Of a stretch of DNA of 64,000 bases, positions 1 through 12,551 are shown one piece after another. The number at the start of each line of letters is the position of its first letter. Position 1 is the first letter of the stretch. The notes below the pieces were generated by a model that was not told where the DNA came from, searched no databases, and saw only the letters and a list, made by a program, of their open reading frames with translations. The DNA comes from Henckelia pumila (Eukaryota; Streptophyta; Magnoliopsida; Lamiales; Gesneriaceae). The stretch spans positions 81,754,151 to 81,818,150 of the forward strand of contig NC_133120.1 in assembly GCF_033568475.1 (NCBI RefSeq), given 5' to 3'. The translations under genes were made by a program, and so were the position numbers.

Positions 1-1010
1 ACCAGAGGGTGTACAGCGATTTGGGTGATTGTGGATAGACTCACCAAGTCAGCTCATTTCTTGCCGGTAAGAACTACTTACACTTTGACACAGTATGCAG
101 AGCTTTACATCAGAGAGATTGTTAGACTGCATGGCATACCAGTGTCTATCGTGTCAGACAGAGATCCGAGGTTCACCTCAGCGTTTTGGAAGAGTCTGCA
201 CACAGCTTTGGGGACTAGACTTTTGTTCAGTACAACATTTCATCCCCAGACAGATGGACAGTCCGAGAGAGTGATCCAGGTTCTCGAGGATCTTTTGAGA
301 GCTTGTGTCATCGATTTTCGAGGATCTTGGGAGACTAGACTGCCATTAGTGGAGTTTACCTATAACAACAGCTTTCAGTCGTCTATAGGTATGGCTCCAT
401 ATGCAGCACTGTATGGGAGGAGATGCAGATCTCCAGTGCATTGGGATGAGGTTGGTGAGCGGATTTTGTTGGGTCCGGAGATTGTGCAGCAGACAGCTGA
501 CATCGTGACGCAGATTCGAGATAGGATGAGGACTGCGCAGAGTCGGCAGAAGAGTTATGCAGATGTCAGACGACACGATTTGGAGTTCGCAGTAGGTGAT
601 CACGTATTCTTGAAGTGTCACCTATGAAGGGAGTAGCGCGTTTTGGACGGAGAGGCAAGCTTAATCCGAGATATATAGGGCCATTCGAGATCTTGGAGCG
701 AGTTGGCACGTTGGCCTATCGTTTAGCTCTACCTCCAGGGCTAGCGGCAGTGCACAACGTTTTCCATGTATCCATGCTTCGGAGATATGTCTCCAACCCG
801 TCGCATGTGTTGGATTTCGAGCCCTTGCAGTTGCCACCAGATCTTGTTTACGAGGAGAGACCAGTGCGGATCTTGGCTAGAGAGGAGAGGAGGCTTAGGA
901 CGCGGGTCATACCGATGGTCAGAGTCCAGTGGCTGAATCACTCGGAGGAGGAAGCTACTTGGGAGACCGAGGAGGATATGAGGACTCGCTACCCGGAGAT
1001 GTTCGGGTAA
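1..1010 (+). pseudogene. E1: 3' end of Ty3/gypsy pol (integrase), frameshifted
   Basis: This is the last part of a Ty3/gypsy polyprotein; the window opens inside the integrase. Residues from the first base show the integrase core, including the RLTKSAHF stretch, SDRDPRF and the [10 protein letters not shown] block that carries the catalytic glutamate. The C-terminal region follows (GPFEIL, then VFHVSMLR), ending in a chromodomain-like tail with WETEEDMR. The first frame stops at 627 and the rest continues in another frame from about 615, so one small indel breaks the gene. The stop at 1010 is followed by a polypurine tract and the 3' LTR, as expected for the element's end. In the family this enzyme inserts the cDNA copy into chromosomes. 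The gag, protease and RT parts lie left of the window. Confidence 0.9.
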
Positions 1011-1042
1011 GTACTTTAATTTCGAGGACGAAATTTAATTTA

Positions 1043-1055
1043 AGGGGGGGAGAAT
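1043..1055 (+). other. E1 polypurine tract
   Basis: A run of G flanked by A (AAGGGGGGGAGAAT) lies directly before the TGTAACACCC start of the LTR. In LTR retrotransposons this site primes plus-strand DNA synthesis. Its position fixes the orientation of E1 and the LTR start. Confidence 0.8.
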
Positions 1056-2148
1056 TGTAACACCCGGTATTTTTAATTACATAAATCCGCCTGCATAATT
1101 AGGATATTTAATTATTTAAATTTATGATTTATGGGTTAAATAATTATGTGAATTATTTATGCATGATTTAAGTTATTTTTAAGCATTTAACCCATAATTA
1201 GTGATTTTTATGATTTTTAGTATTTTTATTATTTAATCGCGTAGACGGGACCGTGGACGGACGAGATGACAACTTTCTAGCCAAATTATTTTATGAGTCT
1301 TTTTAGAGCCTTAAAATATTATTTTGAGTTTTATTATCTCAAAATTTTAAGTATTTAATTTTATTTAATTTTAGGGGTCATTTTTATCCAAAATTAGTCA
1401 AAATATTGACTTTTTAGTATTTTTAAAATTCCCCTAAATTATTATTTCGAGATTTTATTTAGGTGATCAGATTTTTAAATGTTTATTTAAGAGTTAAGTT
1501 GTATTTTAATTATTTTAAAACCTTTTTATTTAATTATTTAACCTATATTCTAATTAACCTAAAATTTAAACCTATTCTACCCAAACCCCTTAGCCGATCT
1601 TCCCACCCCCATCAGCCGCCACTCTCACAGAAAGTCTTCATCATCTTCGACCTAGCAACCTTCAAGACTCCATAGCCATTTTTCGAAGGTTCCAAGCAAG
1701 CCAAGGCATCCCGTCGTCGCCCCGTCGTCCCGGAAACGTCCTACGCGTGTGCTAATCGTCTTCTACGGTATTAAGGCATGATTTTCTTCACTTTTTAATC
1801 CTATATCAGTGTATGTATGTGTGTGGGTGTGTAGGACCGAGATTCATTATTTTTGACAGCAAGAATTTTCAAATCCTTTCTTTATTGCTCTCGGTTTGGC
1901 TTCTTGGAGTTCATGCTCACGTTTTTCATGTCCATGGCTAGGTAGGCTGCTGGTCCACGGTTAGAGGGGTTCCTTGGGGTCCCTAGGGTCGAGTGGTAGG
2001 GTCGGACAAGGGCTGGAATGGGCTAGGATTGGCCTGGATCGATCTGAACCATGGCTGCCCATTTTTTTGTCAGTTTAGGGTTTGGGGAGAATGGCTGCGG
2101 CTCGGTGGTTCCTGGCTGCATGGGGGCTGGGGCCTGGTTGGGTTAGGT

Positions 2149-2236
2149 CCGCCCGGACGTGGGCTACGTCCGGGCGGCAGCGCCCCGGCCAGGGGCGGCC
2201 GGAGCCGGCCGGCAGCAGGCCAAGAAGGCCTGCTGC
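2149..2236 (+). repeat. GC-rich hairpin cluster inside E1 LTR
   Basis: Four inverted repeats follow one another. At 2149-2177 a 12-bp perfect stem (CCGCCCGGACGT / ACGTCCGGGCGG) has a 5-nt loop. At 2181-2195 the arms are GCCCC/GGGGC. At 2197-2210 they are GGCCGG/CCGGCC. At 2212-2236 a 10-bp stem (GCAGCAGGCC / GGCCTGCTGC) has an AAGAA loop. The block is far richer in G+C than the surrounding LTR. Function is unknown; RNA structure in the element's transcript is an inference. Confidence 0.8.
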
Positions 2237-2953
2237 TCTCGGCCGAGAAGAATGGAGAAAGGGGGGGCGATCGGGCTAGGGTTTCTAGTGGATCCGGGTC
2301 GGGTCAAATGGTCCGGGTCGGGTCTAAAATAATATGGGTTAAGTTAGTTGGGTCCGGGTCCGGGTTATTTTAAGTGGGCTCGGGTATTTTTATTTTTAAG
2401 TCTTTAAGTTAATTAGGAATTTAATGGACTAATTAAATTCCCAAAAATTTAATTAGTACCATTTAATTTATTTGGGTTCCATTAATTTATTTTGGGTTAT
2501 TTTGTTTATTTTTGGGCTTTTAATAAATTTTATTTAAATTTTTTAAGTTGGCCAGAAATTTTTATGGGTTTGGGAGCCCATGAAATTTATTGGGCCTGTT
2601 AATGGGCTTTTGGGCCCATTGGGCCAGGGACAGTGTTATTGGGCCTAAGTTAGTCTTAATGGGCTTTGGTTGATTTATGGGCCAAGTCCTAAGTTAATGG
2701 GCTTGCATGTCTAGGGCCAGCAGCTGTATAAATCCATGAGAAAATTGCATGTGTCCTGATTATATATTTAATTATTTTTATGCATTTAATTTATTGTAAT
2801 ATTTATATGTTAGTAAGAAAATTAAATTAAATATATATGAAGGACACACCATTTATTTAAGTACATGCATTCATGAAATCAATTTTTATGCTATGATTAA
2901 ATTTGTATGGTTGAGTAAATAAAATATTTTAGGTGGAAATTGAAGTAGTGTGG

Positions 2954-3025
2954 CCATTTATGTATGGGCAGTTTCTGCCATTTATGTATGGGCAGTTTTC
3001 TGCCATTTATGTATGGGTGGTTCGC
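2954..3025 (+). repeat. 24-25-bp tandem repeat, three units, in E1 LTR
   Basis: Units start at 2954, 2978 and 3003 and share CCATTTATGTATGGG. The third unit diverges after that core. Variable short repeats are common in LTR U3 regions, where they can act on transcription; no such role is shown here. Confidence 0.85.
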
Positions 3026-3688
3026 CACCAGCCTCGTACGATGGTTTCTTAGACTGATCAGTCGCACTATGGGTCACACTTACGGATAGGACCACTCGAT
3101 GTTCAGAAAATAAATGCTCAACAACTTATGTATGTATGATATTATGTATGTTATGTATGTTTAATTATGTAATTTATGTTAAGTAATTTTTAAGCATGCT
3201 CATTCATGTATATGTACGTATTAGTATTAAATTGATTTAAATTATTTTAAACCCTTGTTAGTATGCATGTTGGGCCTCTAGGCTCACTACACTGATATGG
3301 TGCAGGTGAGTACGTAGAGGAACAGGTTACTCCTACCGGTGGTGAGGATGTATGAGCCGTGCTGCAGTAGCCCCGTGACCGTGACAGCTCCTGAGTCACC
3401 GTGCATGATGTTATGATACATTTTTAATATTTTTATGGGTTGAGATGTTTGAATATTTTATTAAGTATTTTTAGTGCATGCACACAATTTTTATTTATTT
3501 TATTTATGCAGTATATTTTAAATTATAGGGTTGACTCAGATATTTATTTAATTTAAAGAATGCCTTTTATTTTAAGTATTTTATTTAGTGCATATATGTA
3601 TGGGCATATATGTACATATATTTATTTAGTAGTATAAAAAAAAAAAAATTTCCGCATATTTATTTATTAGAGAGTTAGGGTCGTTTCA

Positions 3689-5541
3689 GTCTCGCTCGAT
3701 CGGGGAATATGCTATCAAAAATCTGCTGCCAAAGAATGGATAAACAAGTCATAATCTTTTATACATCCTACAAAATCAAATACATGCTATCTTATAACGT
3801 CTTACAAGCTTCTAAAGATAATAAACATAAACTAGCATGTATTCAAGCCATAATATACAAAGTTCTTGTATCACTTCTAGCATGGTTCAACAACATAAAG
3901 TACAAGTCGTGCTACTTAAGCCCGTGTCCTCACTTGCTATGCCTCAATCTCGAGCTATCCTTGTCTTTTCTGACTAGCTCCTGCCCCACCTATTGTCATG
4001 CACACATACAAAACAAAGCAATAGCCGGATAACTCCGGTGAGAATAAAATCCCAGTATAAACAACTTTAAACGCGAGATAATAAACGTGAATGCAATGCA
4101 AATGGCAAAGGAAGGCTATCAAGTTGATATCAATAAAACTTAGTTCTTTGGGATCCCGAGGAATAAAATAACTATCAAACCACCGATACTCCCATTCGAG
4201 GCGGCATCAAGTATTTTAGTCCTCTGACTTTGGTACAACTATAGTGAGTCTTCTGGCTCTGAACATAAATCCATATTCTGTGCCATGAGTCAAGTTGACT
4301 CTAGAAATAAATTTACAGTCCATGCCACTCACTACAGCTCTCCAAACGTCATCTGCACTCTAGGCGATGGCTGCCCTCTGTGCTATTAAGGCTGGAGTTC
4401 AAGATGAATGCAACATAAGCTGTATGCATTAAAAGCTATAAAACACATCTTGAAAAACTAAGCATATAAGCAAACAAAGCAGTACAAACAAATAATCACA
4501 TAAGAAATATAAAGAAACAAGTATGTGATTGACATGGGAATACTTGAAATGAAAGCTATTTCAAGCGTTCTATCCCATCTGGATTTGCTGTCATTTATAC
4601 CTTTCTATGTCACGTCTGAAAGTACTTCAAATCTGCAAGTACATCAATGAAAATTCATATCAAAAGGTTGCTCCACTTCTCAACTCAATCTCAAGTGCAA
4701 ATGCTAGCAAACCTTGCTTCAAATCCTTCTCGGTTTGACTCGGAGATCTCGAGTTCGGCAACTTCGATAGAAAACTGATAAATTACATATCGAATAACTA
4801 ACAAGATCAGATGCCATTCAAACCATGCTTCGTTCAATCAACAATATCAAAGTCTTGACATTTTGCAAATCGACGGCATAACGGCTAAAACCGGCAATCC
4901 AAACAATATCCAAATCAATCCAACAATCCAGATAACTTATAATCTCTAACATATCATCTCATTACCATAAAAATCAGTATCAATCAAACATGGTAGTGTT
5001 CGAATTATTCTTCCCAAATTCATATAAAATCCGAACGACAGTCTTTTTCCGAACCGTCTGCGAATACACGATCGGTACAGCTGATATACGCATATATGAT
5101 AAAATCATAATTTTCCATCTTTCACATAAAAATAAAATCTGAGATATGTGAATAAAACATGTACCAAATCGAAGGTCTCGAAGCTGTGATTGCAGATATA
5201 TATTTATCTGGAATTTCTGATAACCGGAACGCAAGTTATCGAAGCTTGAACGGGACGAAAATGGAGTTCTTGAAGGTTTGGACGATTCCTCTGTTTCTTT
5301 TCCTTTCCAAAATCTGATATGCACGTGTATTCAGCTTAATTCAAGTGGAAATTGAGATATATATATCATATTTGCAGTTTAGTCCCTGAACTTTTGACTA
5401 TTTGCAATTCAGTCCCCAGAAAAGCGATTTAATTCAATTTCAATCCTTTCCAATTTAAGAATATTAGAATTTAATTCTAAACTCTAAATATTCCCAAATT
5501 AAATATTCTCGGATTAAAATTAAATAATCCCGGGCCTTACA
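3689..5541 (-). repeat. E2: 3' LTR, cut by E1
   Basis: This stretch matches 10697-12551 base for base apart from scattered substitutions and a 2-bp change in an AT run. On the reverse strand it begins TGTAAGGCCCGGG at 5541. The end nearest 3689 is missing 125 bp, which should lie to the left of E1 outside the window. Open frames at 3709-4032 and 4980-5324 have homologous copies in the other LTR and are not genes. Confidence 0.92.
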
Positions 5542-5556
5542 TTTCTCCCCCACTAA
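5542..5556 (-). other. E2 polypurine tract
   Basis: On the reverse strand GTGGGGGAGAAA stands directly before the TGTAAGG start of the 3' LTR. This is the standard plus-strand primer position. Confidence 0.8.
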
Positions 5557-5652
5557 GACATGAGTTCGTCCTCGAAATCACAAACAAGCTGTATAGACAA
5601 TCTGTATACACATAAGATAATGAAATAGCATAAAACAAAATAAGAACTCACA

Positions 5653-8600
5653 TCAATGAAACAACTCTGGAAATCTCTGTCTCATGTCTGACTCAGTCTC
5701 CCAAGTCGCTTCTTCGATGCCATGTCGACTCCACTGAACTTTGACTAGCTGAATTATTTCGTTTCTGAGCTGTTTGTCTTTGCGATCAAGAATCTGAATA
5801 GGCTACTCAAAATAACTAAGAGTCTCGTCAAGTTCAGCTTCATCAGGCTGAAGAATATGGGAAGGATCAGGCTGATACTTCCGCAGCATAGAGACATGGA
5901 ATACGTCATGAATACCAGACAAAGATGGAGGAAGAGCAAGTCGATAAGCAAGATCGCCTATCTTCTCGATAATCTCATATGGACCGATAAAACGTGGAGA
6001 TAACTTTCCTCTCTTTCCAAATCTGACCGTACCTCTAAACGGAGAAATCTTCAAGAAAACTCTGTCTCCCTGATCAAAAGATAGAGGTCGTCGTCTGATA
6101 TTTGCATACTTTGCTTGTCTATCCTGAGCTGTTTTCATTCTTTTCTTAATAAGCTTTACTTTCTCTGTCATTTCTCGGATCATATCAGGCCCAACATCAG
6201 GAACATCTGAGATATCATCCCAGTACAACGGTGATCTGCATTTCTTTCCGTACAATGCTTCAAAAGGAGCTATCTCAATGCTCGTCTGATAGCTGTTATT
6301 ATAAGAGAATTCTGCAAGTGGTAATGAATCTTGCCAACTAGTACCAAAATCTAGTACTACAGCTCTCAACATATCCTCAAGTGTCTGGATAGTCCGCTCT
6401 GACTGTCCGTCTGTTTGAGGATGATAAGCTGTACTCAGATGCAATTGAGTACCAAGAGCTTGTTGCAAGCTATGCCAAAAGTGTGATGTAAATCTAGGGT
6501 CTCGATCTGAAACAATAGATTTAGGCACACCATGTAATCTTACCACTTCTATGACGTAGGTTTCTGCCATCTGATCATGTCTGTACGTCATTCTGTACGG
6601 AATAAAACATGCTGATTTCGTCAAACGATCAATAATCACCCAAATGGCATCGCACCCTCTGGATGAACGTGGTAGCTGTGTAACGAAATCCATGGAAATG
6701 TGATCCCATTTCCATTCTGGAACTGATAGACTCTGCAATAGACCACCTGGTTTCTTTCTTTCTGCTTTTACCTGTTGGCAATTCAAACATCTGGCTACAA
6801 ATTCAGTCACATCTGACTTCATTTGTTTCCACCAATACTGCATTTTCAAATCATTATACATTTTTCTGCCACCAGGATGAATACTGAATCGACTACTGTG
6901 AGCCTCTTTCAAGATTTGTTGTTTCAAAGCTGAAACATCTGGAACAACAAGTCTGTTATTCACATATAACACATTATCAGCACTGACCTGATATTCAGAT
7001 TGATGTCCAGATCTGACCATAGCAATCGAATTCTGAATATTCTGATCCTCTTTCTGTGCTTCTTTGATTCTTATCAAAAGTTCTGGCTCAGCTCGTATAG
7101 CACAAACACAGATAGGGTGCATATCTGTTGCAAATATTAATCCAGAAAGACAACAATCTTCCACCATTTGAGATACACCTATCGTAGACAAGGATAAAGA
7201 ACATACCTTTCTACTTAAGGCGTCCGCAGCTGCATTAGATTTTCCTGGATAATATTTAATCTCGCAATCGAAATCTTTCAATAAATCAAGCCATCTACGC
7301 TGTCTCATATTCAATTCTGATTGCGAAAACAGATATTTCAAACTTTTGTGATCTGAAAAGATTTCAAACTTCTCACCATAAAGATAATGTCGCCATATCT
7401 TCAATGCAAAGACAATAGCGGCAAGCTCCAGATCATGGATAGGATATCGAGTCTCGTGTGGCTTTAACTGTCTCGAAGCATAAGCGATAACATGACCTCT
7501 CTGCATAAGCACACAACCCAGACCCTTGTGAGAAGCATCACAATATACAACAAAATCACCTGTACCTGATGGAATCGTCAAGACAGGTGCACTTGTAAGC
7601 CTTTTCTTCAACTCCAAGAAACTAGTTTCACAGGCTTCAGTCTAGACATACGGCTTATTCTTCTGAGTCAGTTGCGTAATAGGCTTCGCAATGCTGGAAA
7701 AATCTCTGATAAAACGTCTATAATAACCTGCCAAGCCCATAAAACTCCGTATTTCTGGCACTGATGTAGGTCTAGGCCAATTCAATACAGCCTCGACCTT
7801 GCTTGAATCCACTGAAATCCCATCACCTGAAATAATATGCCCAAGAAACACAACTTTCTGCATCCAAAATTCACATTTCGATAACTTAGCATATAATTTC
7901 TCATTTCTCAAAGTCTGTAAAATGAGTCGGAGATGTTCAGCATGCTCATGTACATTCTTGGAATAGATCAAGATATCATCGATAAAAATAATGACAAAGT
8001 CATCCAAATATTTCTGAAATACCCGATTCATCAATCCCATAAATACTGCAGGAGCATTGGTTAAACCAAAAGGCAGGACGATAAATTCATAATGTCCATA
8101 CCTTGTTCTAAAAGCAGTTTTAGGAATATCTTCATCTCGTACTCTCAGTTGATGATATCCAGATCGCAAATCAATCTTCGAATAGATAGCTGAACCCTGT
8201 AGCTGATCAAACAAATCATCTATTCTAGGCAGTGGATATTTATTCTTGATGGTTACCTTGTTCAATTGACGATAATCAATGCATAAGCGCATGGAACCAT
8301 CTTTCTTTCGTACAAACAGTACCGGAGCACCCCAAGGTGAAACACTCGGTCTAATGTACCCCTTGGCTAACAAATCTTCCAATTGATCCTTCAACTCCTT
8401 CAATTCAATAGGTGTCATTCTGTAAGGAGCCTTGGATTGGTTGCGTACCTGGCATTAGATCAATACTAAAATCTATATCTCGTACTGGAGGTAAACCAGG
8501 AATTTCATCAGGAAATACATCAGCAAATTCATGCACAACTGGAATATCTGTTACTGCTGGACTGGATTTCAATACATCGACTGCATAAATCAGAAATCCT

Positions 8601-10243
8601 TTCGCCCCTCTCTGCAATAAACGGGTCATAGATAACACAGATATCAAAGGAATCTTGGCTCGAGAACCCTTACCGTAGAATTTCCATTCAGATGCCATTT
8701 CTGGTCTAAATCGAAACACTTTCTGGAAACAATCTACAGTTGCTCTGTACTTGGTTAACATGTCGATACCAACAATACAATCGAAATCTGATAATCCAAG
8801 TACTATACAATCTATATTAATCACATTCCCGTCATATTGCAACGCACAATTTCGAATCATTCGAACAGATATAATACCTTCACCCAACGGTGATGAAATA
8901 GAAACAACCGTAGGCAGTGGCTCAGAAGATAAAGAATGCATCATAACAAATTTTTCAGAGATGAATGTATGAGATGCACCTGTATCTATCAAAACATAGG
9001 CAGGATAACCATAAATAAAGCAGTTACCTGCTATGACATCGTCAGGTGCCGCCTGTGCCTGTTCCTCAGTAAGTGCAAAAACTCGAGCCTGTTGTCTAGG
9101 AGGTTGAGTCACAGTCTGGCTTCCTCCTCCTCTGGTCTGTTGCTGAGGTTGCTGAGGCTGAAATGAATGCACTGATTGCCTTTCGGCCTGAGGTATTGGT
9201 CGAGAAGAACTTTCACCTATAGCTCTTTGAGGACATACCTTGGCATAGTGACCAGGTTGACGACAAATATTGCAATTACATGTCACACCCTTGCACTGAT
9301 CACTTGAATGTTTTCCACCACACTTAAAACAGAATGCTCCTGATTCACCAGTTCTCTAACCTGCCCCAAACTGTCTCTGTCCACTAGAACTTGAAGAACT
9401 ACTACCTGGCTTCTTAAATTGCTTTCCCTTTGGCCTGAATCTAGAATCCTTTCTGCCACTGCTTCCTCCCTCAAATCTGGGAGATGTTTGCTGAAACTGT
9501 GGCGGATTCTGTGGAATGAAAGCTGATACAGGCTGGGGAAATGGCTGTGGAATGAACGGTGTTCCTCTTTGTCGCAAAATACCTGCTTCGGCTCCCTTAG
9601 CTTTGTTCAAGGCATCAGCAAAAGTATTTGGTCGTCCACTGTTCACCAAGGTAAACACCTCTGGATTAAGGCCATTGATAAACTGATCCGCCATTGCTTC
9701 ATCAGTAGCTGCTATATGTGGTGCAAACTTCAAAAGACTTGAAAATTTGGCCACATATTCCTCGATATTCAAATTACCTTGCCATAGATTGGCAAATTCA
9801 GCACCCTTATCCTTCCTGTAGGAGACTGGAAAGAAACGTTGATAGAACTCAGTTTTAAATACAGTCCAGGTGATAATCGTACCTCGTTGTTCCAATGCCC
9901 GTTTGGTAGTAATCCACCAACTTTTGGCAACTTCATGAAGTTGATGTATTACCAGTCGGATACGACGATCATCTGTATAGTCAAGTGATTCAAATAGTTG
10001 TTCTATATCTTCAAGCCAATTTTCACAATCAACTGAGTTTTCTGTTCCTTTCAGTTTTGGCGGTTTGAATGACTGAAATCGCTTTAACAAAGTCTCCATT
10101 GGAGTAGCAGTAGGATCCAACGGGTCAGTAGATGTACTACCCTGTGCATTCTGAGTTTCAACAATTGGCGGTGGTACTTGTAATGGTTCAGCTGGAGGAA
10201 CCACTAATGGCTGTCTAATGACCGGTGCTTTACGGGGAGGCAT
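5653..10243 (-). pseudogene. E2 gag-pol, Ty3/gypsy, broken
   Basis: Starting at the ATG at 10243, the reverse strand encodes a gag capsid region, two zinc knuckles (CX2CX3HX4C, then CNICRQPGHYAKVC) and an aspartic protease (IDTGASHTFI). Next come reverse transcriptase (FIDDILIYS), RNase H (DASHKGLG), a zinc-binding integrase N-terminus (CLNCQ), the integrase core ([17 protein letters not shown]) and a C-terminal WETESDMRQ tail. Three in-frame TAG stops interrupt it: 9356-9358 between gag and the knuckles, 7642-7644 between RT and RNase H, and 5803-5805 near the C-terminus. A frameshift lies near 8410 just before RT. The final stop is at about 5653. Such a polyprotein drives packaging, reverse transcription and integration, but this copy could not make it whole. 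Confidence 0.92.
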
Positions 10244-10571
10244 ATCTGATTGTCAAACAGATTAGTGCATAAACAATATAATATGCAGAAATTTATTCCA
10301 TCCTTCTCTGATAAGCATTCTCATGAGAATTCAGGTTCTGACTAAGGATATTCTGGAATACAATAGCATATATATAGCATGCAGTAGCAATAAAAGCACA
10401 TAATCATGCAATCACATAATTATTACTATATATAAAGCATGCTAGCAGATAATGCACATAATCAGATATAACATGTACTCTCATGCAATATTAAACAATC
10501 AGACAGACTCAAACTACCCCGCTCATCAACTTCTATCTAAATCCAGAAACTTATGCTCTGATACCACCTAT
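10244..10571 (-). other. E2 5' leader with primer-binding site
   Basis: The untranslated leader lies between the 5' LTR and the gag ATG. The primer-binding site is at 10555-10566: on the reverse strand TGGTATCAGAGC, complementary to the 3' end of initiator methionine tRNA. It lies five bases from the LTR edge. No other gene or repeat is visible here. Confidence 0.85.
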
Positions 10572-12551
10572 TGTGGGGACCCGGGTTGCTAATCTTATCT
10601 TAGGGCAATTTATTGTAATTAACAATTAAACAAGTACTTAAAAGAATAAAAGAAACAAGAGCTAAAAAAAAATTTTTTTTTTTTAAAAAAGGCAGGGTCT
10701 CGCTCGATCGGGGAATATGCTATCAAAAATCTGCTGCCAAAGAATGGATAAACAAGTCATAATCTTTTATACATGCTACAAAATCAAATACATGCTATCT
10801 TATAATGTCTTACAAGCTTCTAAACATAATAAACATAAACTAGCATGTATTCAAGCCATAATATACAAAGTTCTTGTATCACTTCTAGCATGGTTCAACA
10901 ACATAAAGTACAAGTCGTGCTACTTAAGCCCGTGTCCTCACTTGCTATGCCTCAATCTCGAGCTATCCTTGTCTTTTCTGACTAGCTCCTGCCCCACCTA
11001 TTGCCATGCACACATACAAAACAAAGCAATAGCCGGATAACTCCGGTGAGAATAAAATCCCAGTATAAACAACTTTAAACGCGAGATAATAAACGTGAAT
11101 GCAATGCAAATGGCAAAGGAAGGCTATCAAGCTGATATCAATAAAACTTAGTTCTTTGGGATCCCGAGGAATAAAATAACTATCAAACCACCGATACTCC
11201 CATTCGAGGCGGCATCAAGTATTTTAGTCCTCTGACTTTGGTACAACTATAGTGAGTCTTCTGGCTCTGAACATAAATCCATATTCTGTGCCATGAGTCA
11301 AGTTGACTCTAGAAATAAATTTACAGTCCATTCCACTCACTACAGCTCTCCAAACGTCATCTGCACTCTAGGCGATAGCTGCCCTCTGTGCTATTAAGGC
11401 TGGAGTTCAAGATGAATGCAACATAAGCTGTATGCATTAAAAGCTATAAAACACATCTTGAAAAACTAAGCATATAAGCAAACAAAGCAGTACAAACAAA
11501 TAATCACATAAGAAATATAAAGAAACAAGTATGTGATTGACATGGGAATACTTGAAATGAAAGCTATTTCAAGCGTTCTATCCCATCTGGATTTGCTGTC
11601 ATTTATACCTTTCTATGTCACGTCTGAAAGTACTTCAAATCTGCAAGTACATCAATGAAAATTCATATCAAAAGGTTGCTCCACTTCTCAACTCAATCTC
11701 AAGTGCAAATGCTAGCAAACCTTGCTTCAAATCCTTCTCGGTTTGACTCGGAGATCTCGAGTTCGGCAACTTCGATAGAAAGCTGATAAATTACATATCG
11801 AATAACTAACAAGATCAGATGCCATTCAAACCATGCTTCGTTCAATCAACAATATCAAAGTCTTGACATTTTGCAAATCGACGGCATAACGGCTAAAACC
11901 GGCAATCCAAACAATATCCAAATCAATCCAACAATCCAGATAACTTATAATCTCTAACATATCATCTCATTACCATAAAAATCAGTATCAATCAAACATG
12001 GTAGTGTTTGAATTATTCTTCCCAAATTCATATAAAATCCGAACGACAGTCTTTTTCCGAACCGTCTGCGAATACACGATCGGTACAGCTGATATACGCA
12101 TATATGATAAAATCATAATTTTCCATCTTTCACATAAAAATAAAATCTGATATATGTGAATAAAACATGTACCAAATCGAAGGTCTCGAAGCTGTGATCG
12201 CAGATATATATTTATCTGGAATTTCTGATAACCGGAACGCAAGTTATCGAAGCTTGAACGGGACGAAAATGGAGTTCTTGAAGGTTTGGACGATTCCTAT
12301 GTTTCTTTTCCTTTCCAAAATCTGATATGCACGTGTATTCAGCTTAATTCAAGTGGAAATTGAGATATATATATATCATATTTGCAGTTTAGTCCCTGAA
12401 CTTTTGACTATTTGCAATTCAGTCCCCGGAAAAGCGATTTAATTCAATTTCAATCCTTTCCAATTTAAGAATATTAGAATTTAATTCTAAACTCTAAATA
12501 TTCCCAAATTAAATATTCTCGGATTAAAATTAAATAATCCCGGGCCTTACA
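10572..12551 (-). repeat. E2: 5' LTR, complete
   Basis: On the reverse strand it runs from TGTAAGGCCCGGG (12551) to GGTCCCCACA (10572), about 1.98 kb, next to the primer-binding site. It is the complete reference for the interrupted 3' LTR. An A-run against a T-run near 10665-10687 lies in the part missing from the other copy. Confidence 0.92.

Larger units (their letters stand above)
1056..3688 (+). repeat. E1: 3' LTR, Ty3/gypsy
   Basis: The LTR begins TGTAACACCC right after the polypurine tract and ends in GGGTCGTTTCA, giving TG...CA termini and about 2.6 kb. It has no credible protein-coding gene; the open frames at 1463-1675 and 1993-2373 are low-complexity. Inside are a GC-rich hairpin cluster (2149-2236) and a 24-25-bp tandem repeat (2954-3025). 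The sequence after it is the interior of the E2 LTR, and GTCTC at 3689-3693 should be one copy of the target duplication. The partner LTR is outside the window, so the 3' end is inferred from the break against the E2 LTR copy. Confidence 0.85.
3689..12551 (-). mobile_element. E2: Ty3/gypsy retrotransposon, reverse strand, 3' LTR interrupted
   Basis: On the reverse strand the order is 5' LTR (10572-12551), primer-binding site, gag-pol (10243-5653), polypurine tract and 3' LTR (3689-5541). The two LTRs match closely, with roughly fifteen single differences seen by eye, so insertion was fairly recent. The 3' LTR lacks the 125 bp equivalent to 10572-10696 because E1 inserted there. E2 itself sits inside the 3' LTR of E3: the sequence at 12552 picks up in the middle of that LTR, and GTATC at 12552-12556 is the expected target duplication. 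The polyprotein has three stops and a frameshift, so the copy is defective. Confidence 0.92.

Noticed and set aside
1993-2373. 126-aa Gly/Arg-rich ORF in the E1 LTR
   Set aside because: Composition artefact of the GC-rich hairpin cluster within an LTR.
3709-4032. 107-aa ORF found twice (also 10717-11040)
   Set aside because: It lies in both LTRs of E2, has no recognisable domain and no expression signal of its own.
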